From assembly GCF_002795245.1 (NCBI RefSeq), contig NZ_PGVG01000007.1:186001-250000 (forward strand): a stretch of 64,000 bases of DNA, read 5' to 3'. Shown piece after piece: positions 17,246 through 26,355 of this stretch (its first letter is position 1; each line of letters starts with the position of its first letter). The translations under genes and the position numbers were made by a program. Source of the DNA: Bradyrhizobium forestalis. Lineage in GTDB: Bacteria > Pseudomonadota > Alphaproteobacteria > Rhizobiales > Xanthobacteraceae. The notes under the pieces were generated by a model. The model ran no database searches, was not told the DNA's origin, and was given only the letters and a program-made list of their open reading frames with translations.

Positions 17246-18528
17246 GTCTGCGTCCCCTGGCTCGCATCCTGCTTGCGGATGGCGACCTTGCTGCCCTCGA
17301 CCAGATTGACCGGCGGATTGAGCACGACCTGGTCGCCGGGCCGCACACCCTCGCGCACTTCAATCGACGTGCCGAAATCCCGCGCGATCGAGACCTGCTG
17401 CAAATGAACGGTGCCGTTGCGCACGACCGCGACATGGAGACCGTTCTGGTCGAAGACCAGCGCGTCGGCCGGAACCGACACCGACGGCGTCTTGCGCGGG
17501 ATCGACAGCTCGACCGTGCAGTAGATGCCGGGATTCAAGGCGCCGTCAGGATTGGGAACGTCGATCTCGGTCAGTAACGTCCGGCTTCCCGGCTGCAGCG
17601 CGGTGGCGATGCGCGTGACCTTCCCCGGAAAGGTCCGGCCCGGGATCTCGGGGACGCGAATGTCGGCATCGACGCCCGGCGCGACGCCGAAGGCCTCGTC
17701 CTGCGGCACGAAGACCTGCGTTCGGATCACGTTCGAATGCATCAGCGTGAACATGAAGGTCGATCCGGCCGAGACGAGGCTGCCATTGTCCACGTTGCGT
17801 TGCGTGATCACGCCGTCGAACGGCGCCACCACGCGCTGGTAGGCCTTCTCCTGCTGAAGCACGCGAATCTGCGCCTCCTGCGCCGTGATGTTCGACTGGG
17901 CCACGTTCACGGCGGCCTGCTGAGCGCGCAGGGTGAGACGGTCGTTATCACCCTGCTGGGCCGTCAACCAGCCCTGCTTGACCAGATTGCTGTCCCGCGC
18001 ATTGGTGACGTCGGCAAGCTCCCGGCTCGCTTGCGCCTGCTGCAACGCAGCCTGGTTCTGCGTCAGCGTCGCCTGCGCCTGCGCGATCTGCTGGTCGAGC
18101 TCCGGCGCGGTGATCTCGGCAAGGAGATCGCCCTTCTTCACGCGGTCGCCGATATCGACGTAGCGCTTCTCGATGTAGCCGCTGGCCCGCGCGAAGATGT
18201 TCGCCGCCTCGAATGCCGTGGTGGTCGCCGGCAGCGTGACCTTCATGAGGTCGCCGCTGGCACGGACCGTCGCCACCCGAACCTCCGGAATGGCGGTCCT
18301 GGTCTGCTGTGTCGATACGGCCAGATCGCGTGCGGCCTGATAGTGCCGCCAGCCGCCCACGCCGAGCCCGCCGGCAAGGAGCAGAAGCGCGGCGCCGCCG
18401 AGCCATGCGCCGCCGTATCGGCGTCGCGGCTGTGCCTCCTTGCCGGGCAACTCCACGATGCGGCAGCTTTCCGCATCAGGCCGGTCGCTCACGTCGTCGC
18501 TATTGGTCCGCACGCGAACATCGCTCAT
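17242..18528 (-). CDS. RND efflux periplasmic adaptor (membrane fusion protein)
   Basis: A 428-residue HlyD/AcrA-type adaptor. It has a cytoplasmic N-terminal tail, one membrane segment (LGGAALLLLAGGLGVGGW, about residues 43-60), the lipoyl half-motif YIEKRYVDIGDRVKKGDLLA, a helical hairpin of Ala/Gln-rich heptads (residues about 145-225), the return lipoyl motif AYQRVVAPFDGVITQRNVD, and a beta-barrel and membrane-proximal domain. It would link the inner membrane RND pump to an outer membrane channel. Its start overlaps the pump gene's stop and its stop overlaps the next gene's start by four bases each. No TolC-like gene follows, so the outer channel must be encoded elsewhere. Confidence 0.88.
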   Translation of the reverse strand: MSDVRVRTNSDDVSDRPDAESCRIVELPGKEAQPRRRYGGAWLGGAALLLLAGGLGVGGWRHYQAARDLAVSTQQTRTAIPEVRVATVRASGDLMKVTLPATTTAFEAANIFARASGYIEKRYVDIGDRVKKGDLLAEITAPELDQQIAQAQATLTQNQAALQQAQASRELADVTNARDSNLVKQGWLTAQQGDNDRLTLRAQQAAVNVAQSNITAQEAQIRVLQQEKAYQRVVAPFDGVITQRNVDNGSLVSAGSTFMFTLMHSNVIRTQVFVPQDEAFGVAPGVDADIRVPEIPGRTFPGKVTRIATALQPGSRTLLTEIDVPNPDGALNPGIYCTVELSIPRKTPSVSVPADALVFDQNGLHVAVVRNGTVHLQQVSIARDFGTSIEVREGVRPGDQVVLNPPVNLVEGSKVAIRKQDASQGTQT

Positions 18529-21500
18529 TCCGGTTGCTCCTCGAATACGCCGTGGTGAGCCTTGCCGTCATTGCCCTTGCGCAGCCAGGCGAAGAGATAA
18601 GGCACGATCAGCAATGTCGTCGGCGTCGCGAACAGCAGCCCGCCGATGACGGCGCGGGCGAGCGCCGCGTTCTGCTCCTCGCCCGGGCCTCCGATCGCCA
18701 TCGGGATCATGCCCACGATCATCGCGGCGGCCGTCATCAGCACGGGACGGATTCGCGTGCGGCCTGCGCTCAACGCAGCCTCGAACGCGGACTGTCCTCT
18801 CAGCTGCGCCTCACGCGCGAAGGTCACGAGCAGAATGGAATTGGCCGACGCAACGCCCACCGCCATGATCGCGCCCATCAGCGAAGGCACGTTCAGCGTC
18901 GTCCCGGTGATGAACAGCATCGTCACGATGCCGCAGAAGGTCGCCGGCAGCGCCATGATGACGACGAAGGGGTCGCCGAAGTTCTGGTAGTTCACGACCA
19001 TCAGCATGTAGACCAGGATGGCGGCAAACAGCAGTCCGATCCCGAGATCGCGGAACGATTGATGCATGCTCTGGATCTGTCCCAGGACCTGAATCGAATT
19101 CCCCGGCTGGAGCTGCTTCTGAAGCGTCGACGTCACCTTGTCGATGTCGGCCGCGACACTGCCGAGATCGCGCCCCTGCACGCTCGCATAGACGTCGAAT
19201 ACCGGCTGGACATTGGCCTGGTTCAAATTGGTCGACACGGTCCCGCGCTTGAAGGTCGCGACATTGCTGAGCAAGCCCGGCACCGTCTGTCCGCTTGCAG
19301 CGAGCGAAGCCGACACCGGCGTGTTCCCGAGTGCGTTGAGCGAATTGGCCCTGTACTCCGGCGTCTGCACGGCCAGATAATAGGGAATACCCGACGTCGG
19401 GTCGGTCCAGAAGTTCGGCGAGACCTGGGCTGACGAACTGAGGCTGACATTGATGTTGGTCGCCACCGTGCTGGCATTGAGTCCCAGCTGAGCGGCCCGG
19501 GTCCGGTCGATGTCGGCATAGAAAGCCGGTGCATCGACCTCCTGCTGGAGATGCGCATCGACCACCCCTGGAATGGCCGCCAGGCTCTTCTGCAGCTCCT
19601 TCGCCACGGACAGATTGTTGGCGCCGTAGCCGACGGTCCGGACGTCGATCTGTGCCGGCAGGCCGAAATTCAGGATCTGGGTGACGATATCGGCCGCCTG
19701 GAAGTAGAAGGTGTCCTCCGGGAACGCCGCCGGGAGGACCTGGCGCAGCTTCTTGACATAGTCCGCGGTCGGCCTGTGGCCGTCCTTGAGCGATACGAGG
19801 ATCGTGCCGTCGTTCACGCCGATCGTCGAACCGTCGGTGAAAGCCAGATTATAGGGACGCGCGGGCAGTCCGATATTGTCGACGATCAGCCCGCGATCCC
19901 AGTCCGGAATGACTTGGCGGATCTTGTCCTCGACCGCCTGGAAGATCGCCTCGGTGCGCTCGATGCGGGTGCCGGCGGGCGCTCGAACATGGAGCTGGAT
20001 CTCGCCGCCGTCGATCAGGGGATAGAAGTCCCGGCCCACGTAGACGAACATGACGGCCCCGAGAGCCAGCACGAGCACGACCACGACCGGCACGATGCTG
20101 CGCCGGCGGAGTAGAATCATCAGGAGCGCGGAATAGCCATCGCGCAGGCGCTCGAAGGCGCGCTCGAACGCCGCAGAGGCGCGCGAAAACACGCCGGACG
20201 GGGCCCCGCCCTCGCCATGGCGCCGCTCGCCCTTCAGCAACAGGCCGATCGTGATCGGCGTAAGGGTTCGCGACAGCACGTATGAGGCCAGCATCGCAAA
20301 CACCACGGCAAGGCCGAGCGGCGTGAAGAGGTATTTGGCCGGTCCTTCCAGGAATACGACGGAGGTGAAGACGCAGCTGATTGCCAGCGTGGAAACGAGC
20401 GTCGGCACGGCGATCTCGGCCGCACCGTGCAGCGTCGCTTCCGACAGCGGCATCCCCTCCTCGGTCCAGAGCCGATGCGTGTTCTCGATCGTCACCGTGG
20501 AATCGTCGACCAGGATGCCCACCGCGAGTGCCAGCCCTCCCAGCGTCATCGTGTTGAGAGTCTCGCCGAGGAAGTGCAGCACGATGAGCGAGGACAGCAT
20601 CGCGAGCGGGATGGAGATCAGGACCACGAGCGTCGACCGCCACGATCCCAGAAATACCAGGATCATCAGCGCCGTGAGACCCGCCGCGATCGCGCCTTCG
20701 CGCAGCACGCCGTCGACCGAATGGGTGACGAAGACCGACTGGTCGAACAGTTCGCTGATCTTCAGCCCGGCAGGGGCCGACGCCCGGATCGACGCCAGGG
20801 CATGCTTGACGCCGTTGACGACGGCGAGCGTCGAGGCATTGCCGTTCTTGATCACGCTGAGCAGGACCGCGCGATGACCGTCCTCGCGCACGATGTTCTG
20901 CTGGACCTGCGATCCGTCGCGGACCTGGGCGACATCCTTGAGCAGGATGGTCGCGCCGTTCGCGAACTTGACCGGGATATTGTTGAGATCCTTGATCGAG
21001 GCCGGCGTCGCGTTGGTCCGGATGGTGTACTGGGTGTCACCGATCTTCGCCGTGCCGGTCGGCAGCGTCAGGTTCTGGGTGTTCACCGCATTGACGATGT
21101 CGAGCGGTGTCAATCCGCGCGACAGCAGCTTGTTGGGATCGATGTCCACCATGATCTGCCGGTACTTGCCGCCCGCAGGCGTCGGCAGCGTCACGCCCGG
21201 AACAGGGGCCAGCTGCTGCCGGATCCGGTAGATGCCGAAATCGTACAATTGCTGCTCGTTCAGTTTGTTGGACTCGAGGCTGAGCTGCAGCACCGGCACG
21301 CTCGAGGCATTGAACTGCACGATGACGGGCGGCTGGATGCCCGGCGGCATCAGCGCGCGGATGGCGTTGGTTGCCGAGACGATTTGCGAGATCGCGAGAT
21401 CGAGATTGACGTCCGGCTGGAAGTAGATCTTCTGAACCGACAGGCCGTTGAGCGTCTGCGCTTCGATGTTCTTGATGCCGCTGACATTGGCGCTGATCGA

Positions 21501-21707
21501 GTACTGGCTGTACGTGGAGACGCGCTGCTCCATCTCCGGCGTCGAGAGGCCGGTATAGCTCCAGATGACCGTGACGACGGGAATGCGGATCTCGGGAAAA
21601 ATGTCCGTCGGCATCGACCAGACCGCAATGCCGCCGAGAAACAGGATCAGCGCCGCGAGCACATAGAAGGTGTGCGGAAAGCGGAGCGCAAAGCGGACAA
21701 TTCCCAT
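18525..21707 (-). CDS. RND-family efflux pump permease
   Basis: A 1060-residue inner membrane pump of full AcrB-like length. The first membrane helix is near residues 12-30, followed by the large periplasmic porter loop and the membrane helices around 335-560. Helix 4 carries GGLALAVGILVDDSTVTIEN, with the paired acidic residues for proton translocation; a second porter loop and terminal helices follow. The substrate class cannot be read directly; the lack of His/Met clusters argues against a copper or heavy metal pump and the sequence resembles the broad hydrophobic/amphiphilic group common in rhizobia. It lies 62 bases after the RpoH-like gene on the same strand. Confidence 0.88.
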   Translation of the reverse strand: MGIVRFALRFPHTFYVLAALILFLGGIAVWSMPTDIFPEIRIPVVTVIWSYTGLSTPEMEQRVSTYSQYSISANVSGIKNIEAQTLNGLSVQKIYFQPDVNLDLAISQIVSATNAIRALMPPGIQPPVIVQFNASSVPVLQLSLESNKLNEQQLYDFGIYRIRQQLAPVPGVTLPTPAGGKYRQIMVDIDPNKLLSRGLTPLDIVNAVNTQNLTLPTGTAKIGDTQYTIRTNATPASIKDLNNIPVKFANGATILLKDVAQVRDGSQVQQNIVREDGHRAVLLSVIKNGNASTLAVVNGVKHALASIRASAPAGLKISELFDQSVFVTHSVDGVLREGAIAAGLTALMILVFLGSWRSTLVVLISIPLAMLSSLIVLHFLGETLNTMTLGGLALAVGILVDDSTVTIENTHRLWTEEGMPLSEATLHGAAEIAVPTLVSTLAISCVFTSVVFLEGPAKYLFTPLGLAVVFAMLASYVLSRTLTPITIGLLLKGERRHGEGGAPSGVFSRASAAFERAFERLRDGYSALLMILLRRRSIVPVVVVLVLALGAVMFVYVGRDFYPLIDGGEIQLHVRAPAGTRIERTEAIFQAVEDKIRQVIPDWDRGLIVDNIGLPARPYNLAFTDGSTIGVNDGTILVSLKDGHRPTADYVKKLRQVLPAAFPEDTFYFQAADIVTQILNFGLPAQIDVRTVGYGANNLSVAKELQKSLAAIPGVVDAHLQQEVDAPAFYADIDRTRAAQLGLNASTVATNINVSLSSSAQVSPNFWTDPTSGIPYYLAVQTPEYRANSLNALGNTPVSASLAASGQTVPGLLSNVATFKRGTVSTNLNQANVQPVFDVYASVQGRDLGSVAADIDKVTSTLQKQLQPGNSIQVLGQIQSMHQSFRDLGIGLLFAAILVYMLMVVNYQNFGDPFVVIMALPATFCGIVTMLFITGTTLNVPSLMGAIMAVGVASANSILLVTFAREAQLRGQSAFEAALSAGRTRIRPVLMTAAAMIVGMIPMAIGGPGEEQNAALARAVIGGLLFATPTTLLIVPYLFAWLRKGNDGKAHHGVFEEQPE

Positions 21708-21768
21708 GATGGCGCCTGCCTGGAGGTTGCGCGAGGTCTCTGTTCAGATGGCGGCAATGCGCGACCGT

Positions 21769-22710
21769 TCAAATGAAAACGAGTTCAGCATCGCTGGCGG
21801 TTGGCACCAGGGACGGCGACTGCGTGGCACGGATCGCGGCTTGCCGGACCTTTGCAAAGGCGCGAAGCTCGATCTGGCGAACGCGTTCGCTGGAGATCGA
21901 AAGCTCGCGGGCGAGCTGATCGAGCGTCGGGGGATGCTCAGCGAGCCGCCTTGCCTCCAGCACGCGCCGCTCGCGCCCCGTGAGAGTCTTGAGCGCAGCG
22001 CGCAGGGCGCCGGTCCGACGCTCCGTCTGATCCCGATCGGCAAGGGTGGTCTCGGCGTCGCTCGCCTCGTCCACGAGCAGGGCCTCCCACTCGGCACCTT
22101 GCTCCTCGCCGCCGACCCGCGCGTTCAGCGACAGGTCGCCGCGCAGCCGGCAATCCATCTCGATCACGTCACGCGCGGACACGTCGAGCTTGGCGGCAAT
22201 CGCCTCGGCAACGTCAGGCGTGAGCCCCGCCATCGCGCCGCCGGCGGTCTTTCTCATCTCGCCGCGGAGCCGGAAAAACAGCTTCTTCTGGGCCGCCGTC
22301 GTTCCAATTCTGACCAGCGACCAAGAGCGCAGGATGTATTCGTGAATGGCGGCCTTGATCCACCATGTCGCATAGGTGGAGAATCGCGAGTTTCGATCGG
22401 GCTCGAACCGTGACGCGGCAATCACGAGCCCGAGATTGGCCTCGGCCATGAGGTCGGCGAATGGCAGACCGTAGCCCCTGTAGCTCCGCGCGATCCTGGC
22501 GGCGAGGCGGAGATGGCTCGTGACGAGCGTATTCGCGGCATCGCCGTCCCGCGTCTCCTGCCAGCGACGCGCAAGCTTCTGCTCCTGCTCGCGCTCGAGC
22601 AGGTCGTAGCGGCCGATCACTGCGGAATACGGATTGGCCACGCCGGCCGCTGTAGGCCTGGCCGGCAGGGCGAAATCGATCTTGCTCAAACCCGCGTGAC
22701 GCGTTGGCAT
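21769..22710 (-). CDS. RpoH-type (sigma-32 family) RNA polymerase sigma factor
   Basis: A 313-residue sigma factor from ATG at 22710; GGGAG six bases upstream supports this start over an in-frame ATG five codons earlier. Region 2 reads FADLMAEANLGLVIAASRF and FSTYATWWIKAAIHEYILRS, and the following QKKLFFRLR is the RpoH box. Region 4 ends with ELSISSERVRQIELRAFAKV. It would direct RNA polymerase to heat-shock or other stress promoters. Its place between a two-component system and an RND pump, all on one strand, is unusual for rpoH, which normally stands alone; alphaproteobacteria often carry two or more rpoH copies with specialised roles, so this may be an accessory one. Confidence 0.85.
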   Translation of the reverse strand: MPTRHAGLSKIDFALPARPTAAGVANPYSAVIGRYDLLEREQEQKLARRWQETRDGDAANTLVTSHLRLAARIARSYRGYGLPFADLMAEANLGLVIAASRFEPDRNSRFSTYATWWIKAAIHEYILRSWSLVRIGTTAAQKKLFFRLRGEMRKTAGGAMAGLTPDVAEAIAAKLDVSARDVIEMDCRLRGDLSLNARVGGEEQGAEWEALLVDEASDAETTLADRDQTERRTGALRAALKTLTGRERRVLEARRLAEHPPTLDQLARELSISSERVRQIELRAFAKVRQAAIRATQSPSLVPTASDAELVFI

Positions 22711-22857
22711 CTCTTGCTCCCACATTCGAACCGGCGAACGGAGCGTAAGAGGCCTCCGACTGACGGCGCCAGTAAATTGGACTTAACAAGCCTGAATTCG
22801 CTTTCAGATATCTCGACGTGATTTCCGCTTCGCACGTATCGCGCGCGCCCCTCGCGG

Positions 22858-24282
22858 TCACATCGGCGCGAGGCTGGCGTGACGCGAGCGAGCGAGGTCG
22901 GATGCCGCGGCCCCGCGTGATGTCGCTCCCGCCGCGGCGAGGATCTCCACCCGTCCGCCGGGCGCCGAACAAATGGTCAGGCGGAAGCCGTGCAGCTTGA
23001 CGATGGCGGCGACGAGGCTCAGTCCCAGCCCCACGCCCGGCGTGTTGCGCATCTTGTCGGAGCGATAGAACCGCCGCAGCACCGCCTCGCGCTCCCCCTC
23101 GCCGATGCCGGGGCCGGTATCGCTCACGCCGACGCGCACGGTCTTGTCGTCCGACGCCAGCTCGAGCGTCACCCTTCCGCCGCGCGGCGTGAACTTGACG
23201 GCGTTGTCGACCAGGTTGGCGATCGCCTCGAACAGCAGGTCCGGGTCGCCCCGCACCTCCGCCTTGCGGTCGATGGCGACGCGAAGCGCGATGTCCTTGT
23301 CTTCGGCGATCGGTTCATAGACGTCGCACACCTGCCGCAGGATCTCGTCGAGCGCGACGTCACCGAAGCCGGCCGTGCGGCTGCTGCTCTCGATTTCGGC
23401 CAGGCGCAGCAGCGCGGTAATGATCGCGAGCGACTGGTCGATGCCGGCGATGGACTTGTCCACGACGTCCTGAAGGTTCTCCAGCGTGGCTGCGTGTGTG
23501 CGGCCGCGCTCCAGCGCCAGGCGGACCCGCGTGAGCGGCGTCCTGAGATCGTGGGCGATGTCGTTGCCGACGCCGGCCAGCGCGTTGATCGTCGTCTCCA
23601 TCTCGTCGAGCATGCCGTTGACGATCCTGGCCAGTCGCGCCAACGGATCGTCCGCATTGGTCTGCGGCAGCCGCTCACGGAGATCGCCGGCCACGATGCG
23701 CTGAACGTGCCGGTTCACCTGCTCGACGCGTCTCTCGGCACGGATGCTGAGCCAGGCCCCGGCCAGCAGGCAGAAGCAGAATGCCGGCAGCAGGCCGAGC
23801 AGCAAGGCCTGCCCGACGACGCTGGAGATCTCGCGCGTCTCATCGACATTCCGCCCCATCACGAGAATGCGGCCGTTGCCGAGTTGCCGGCCCGCGGCCT
23901 TGACGACGGCATCGCGAACCGGCGGCGACCCGACCCGGGCGAGCCGCATGCTCCGGACCGGCCCGCCGAGATCGAGATGCGGCGGCAACCGTTCGATGTT
24001 GCCGGCAAGCCGCGCGCCTGCGGCATCGAACAGGCCGGCATATTGCACGCCCCTGGAATCCTGCTTGAGATGATCGGAAATCGCGTCGGTGAGACGGCCG
24101 GGCGGCAGCTGGGCCAGGAAGTTGAGCTGCGTTGCGATCATGCGATCGGACCGCATGATCAGGTAATCATCGATCTTCCAATAGATGAAGGCGAACAGGG
24201 CGGCGACGAACAGCGCCAGCGCGGCGGCAACCGCTGCGGCCCAGAGGAACGTGTTCGAACGGATGAACTCAATCTGGCGCAT
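22858..24282 (-). CDS. Sensor histidine kinase (two transmembrane, HAMP)
   Basis: A 474-residue sensor kinase: N-terminal membrane helix (residues about 13-35), a periplasmic sensor of about 120 residues, a second helix (about 155-180), HAMP domain, and dimerisation domain with H-box GNDIAHDLRTPLTRVR. The ATPase domain has N-box IANLVDNAVKFTPRGG and the G-boxes DTGPGIGEGE and GVGLGLSLV. It is 15 bases downstream of the response-regulator gene and should phosphorylate it. The C-terminal tail, about 40 residues after the ATPase domain, is Ala-rich and unconserved. The sensed signal is unknown; the downstream RND pump suggests an envelope or toxic-compound stress. Confidence 0.87.
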   Translation of the reverse strand: MRQIEFIRSNTFLWAAAVAAALALFVAALFAFIYWKIDDYLIMRSDRMIATQLNFLAQLPPGRLTDAISDHLKQDSRGVQYAGLFDAAGARLAGNIERLPPHLDLGGPVRSMRLARVGSPPVRDAVVKAAGRQLGNGRILVMGRNVDETREISSVVGQALLLGLLPAFCFCLLAGAWLSIRAERRVEQVNRHVQRIVAGDLRERLPQTNADDPLARLARIVNGMLDEMETTINALAGVGNDIAHDLRTPLTRVRLALERGRTHAATLENLQDVVDKSIAGIDQSLAIITALLRLAEIESSSRTAGFGDVALDEILRQVCDVYEPIAEDKDIALRVAIDRKAEVRGDPDLLFEAIANLVDNAVKFTPRGGRVTLELASDDKTVRVGVSDTGPGIGEGEREAVLRRFYRSDKMRNTPGVGLGLSLVAAIVKLHGFRLTICSAPGGRVEILAAAGATSRGAAASDLARSRHASLAPM

Positions 24283-24297
24283 GATCCGCCGGACCTG

Positions 24298-24975
24298 TCA
24301 GCGAACGCGGAGGATGAATCCTGAGCCGCGAACGTTGTGGATGAGCTGCGTTTCACCGGGACCGTCGACCTTGTGGCGAAGACGGCCCATGTGCACGTCG
24401 ATGAGATTGGTGGTCGCCGGGACGAATTTGTAGTTCCAGACCTCCTCGAGCAGCATCGCCCGCGTCAGCAGCTGATCGCTCCGCCGCATCATGTATTCGA
24501 GCAGACGGAATTCGCGCGGCAGCAGGTCGATCTCGCGCTCGCCGCGCCGGGCGGTCCGCTCGATCAGGTCGAGCTCCAGCGGCCCGGCATGCAGCGTGGT
24601 CTCACGGTTGTCGATCGGACGGCGCAGCAGCGCCTCGATCCGCGCGACGAGCTCGACCAGCGCGAACGGCTTGGTGAGATAGTCGTCTCCGCCGACGCGC
24701 AAGCCGCGCACCCGGTCATCGACGGCGCCGAGCGCGCTCAGCACCAACACCGGCGTCCTGACCTGATCCTTGCGCAAGGCCTCGATGACGGTGAGCCCAT
24801 CCATTCCGGGCAGCATGCGATCGACGATCAGGGCATCGGGCGAGGATTCGCGCGCGCGGTCGAGACCGCCGATGCCGTCGGGCGCCCATCGCACCTCGAA
24901 GCCGTGCTCGGTGAGCTCCGACACGATCGCGTCGGCAGTCTCGGTGTCGTCCTCGATCAGGAGAATCCGCGTCAT
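24298..24975 (-). CDS. OmpR-family response regulator
   Basis: A 225-residue regulator from the Met of MTRILLIEDD at 24975; the open frame extends 26 codons upstream without conservation. The receiver domain has the acidic pair E-D-D, phospho-acceptor Asp in LIVDRMLPGMDG near residue 51, and the YLTKPF Lys. The C-terminal winged helix contains DLLPREFRLLEYMMRRSDQL and ends with RGSGFILRV. It heads a minus-strand run with the kinase, sigma factor and RND genes. It diverges from the small secreted protein at 25459, whose promoter lies in the shared 483-base gap. Confidence 0.88.
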   Translation of the reverse strand: MTRILLIEDDTETADAIVSELTEHGFEVRWAPDGIGGLDRARESSPDALIVDRMLPGMDGLTVIEALRKDQVRTPVLVLSALGAVDDRVRGLRVGGDDYLTKPFALVELVARIEALLRRPIDNRETTLHAGPLELDLIERTARRGEREIDLLPREFRLLEYMMRRSDQLLTRAMLLEEVWNYKFVPATTNLIDVHMGRLRHKVDGPGETQLIHNVRGSGFILRVR

Positions 24976-25458
24976 TGTGCTGGTCCCACGTGCTGCGAGA
25001 CGTTGAGGCCGGCGGCGAGGCATGGGCTCGCTGGTCCGCGACGACATGTTCAATGCCCCTCCGGGCCGAACATGCGGGGCCGCACCGTCATACGACGCGC
25101 CGCCGGCTCGTCATGCAGATAGTCCCGCGCGGGACCGAGCACCATTAAATAGCATGTCAGGGAGACCGGACGCGCGGCCACCGCCGGCGGCGCGAGCGCG
25201 ATCGGATGTGCTGTCGCCGCGATCATCTCTCATCTCCATGCAGCAGGACGCTCTTAGAGATATGTCCTTCGCGAGCCCGTTGTTACGCGCCTGGCACCGC
25301 GAACGTTGCTGGATTGCACGATCGTGCTTGCCGGCAACGCCGGGATCACGGGCCGTTGAAGGCGGGTGAGCAATTCGTGCGTTTGGTTCGCGCGCGACCA
25401 TACGCACCTCCTTCGCAGGCCGGCGTGGACTGCCTGCTGTCACACAAGGAGAATCCCA
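24976..25458. other. Intergenic region between response regulator and small secreted protein
   Basis: These 483 bases between divergent genes hold no convincing coding frame. Antisense and shadow frames here (for example one of 115 codons on the plus strand) are Arg/Ala/Pro-rich and resemble no family. Promoters for both flanking genes should lie here, but I could not identify boxes with confidence. Confidence 0.4.
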
Positions 25459-25704
25459 ATGACCACTCTCAAGCTGTTGTCGAGCGGACTGATCGCTGTC
25501 GCCATGCTCGGGGGACCCGCCATGGCGCGCACCAGCCATGCGGTCACGCATCCGTCCGCCATGCAGGCCGATCCGGTCGCATCGGAGGGACTCGCCTATC
25601 AGGGCGAGCGCGCCTGCGTTCCGGCCCCGCGTGTCGGCGCATTCGCGACGGCGCCGTGGACCGGCAACAACGTTCCCTGCGAGCCGGGCACCGGCAGCTT
25701 CTGA
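25459..25704 (+). CDS. Small secreted protein, paralog B of the MTTLKL family
   Basis: An 81-residue protein beginning MTTLKLLSSGLIAVAMLGGP, with signal peptide ending A-M-A-R and an AAGGAG site upstream. The mature part ends C-V-P-A-P-R-V-G-A-F-A-T-A-P-W with a last CEPGTG. The match to the protein at 15988 is strong at the signal sequence and at the C-terminal Cys-bearing motif, and weak in the middle, as expected for diverged paralogs of an exported microprotein. The strong hairpin at 25769 ends its transcript. Function unknown. Confidence 0.65.
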   Translation: MTTLKLLSSGLIAVAMLGGPAMARTSHAVTHPSAMQADPVASEGLAYQGERACVPAPRVGAFATAPWTGNNVPCEPGTGSF

Positions 25705-25768
25705 TCGCGGCGACATCGCGGCCGGCCAGGCGAGCGCCTCGCCCGGCCGCCGCAATTCGATGATTCAC

Positions 25769-25791
25769 GCGGGCCCGATGTTCGGGCCCGC
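25769..25791 (+). terminator. Intrinsic-type terminator after the small secreted protein gene
   Basis: A 10-bp GC-rich stem, GCGGGCCCGA and TCGGGCCCGC, with a three-base loop, followed by TTGCGTTT. It lies 65 bases after the stop codon at 25704 and fits a rho-independent terminator, though the T tract is interrupted. Confidence 0.7.
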
Positions 25792-25980
25792 TTGCGTTTA
25801 GTGACGCGCGCCGGTGAGCGGCCGGATCATCTCGCCGATAAGCAGGGCCCCGCCTGACATCGAATTCAGTGGGAGTGACGCGCGGGCTTCCTATCTGTCT
25901 TCACGATAGGGCTTGCCGACGGCACGAAGCGCAAGCGAACGCATCGGCCGCCGCGCATCCGGACACGAAAGGAGTCCCTC

Positions 25981-26355
25981 ATGAAACGAGCATTGATGAT
26001 TCTGGCGACAGCGGCGCTTGCTTCCACACTGGCTGTCGGAACGGCCGAGGCGCATGGCGGCGGTGGCGGTGGCCATGGCGGCTTTGGTGGTGGCCATTTC
26101 GGCGGTGGCGGCCATATGGGCTTTGGCGGCGGCGCGCATTTCGGCGGCATGGGACATGCCGGCGGATTCGGCGGCGGTGCCCGGTTCGGTGGCGAGCACC
26201 TCGGCTTCGGTGGCCATGCCGGCGGCCTCCGCCAGCACGCGTTTCACCACTTCGGCCGCTTCCGGTCCGGATATGGATTCTACGGCGCCTATCCGGATTG
26301 CTATGACTGGTACGCGTTTCATCCCGGCCAGCCGTTGCCGCTGAGCTGCAGCTGA
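25981..26355 (+). CDS. Gly/His-rich secreted protein
   Basis: A 124-residue protein with a signal peptide (MKRALMILATAALASTLAVG, cleavage after A-E-A) and a GAAAGGAG site upstream. The mature part is a run of about 70 residues dominated by Gly and His (GGGHGG and GGGHFGG type repeats), then a more ordinary C-terminus YGFYGAYPDCYDWYAFHPG with two Cys. Such proteins are frequent in Bradyrhizobium envelopes; His-rich repeats could bind divalent metal, and the C-terminal Tyr/Asp-rich end recalls surface-exposed small proteins. The repeat may have arisen by slippage. It stands alone on the plus strand. Confidence 0.7.
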   Translation: MKRALMILATAALASTLAVGTAEAHGGGGGGHGGFGGGHFGGGGHMGFGGGAHFGGMGHAGGFGGGARFGGEHLGFGGHAGGLRQHAFHHFGRFRSGYGFYGAYPDCYDWYAFHPGQPLPLSCS

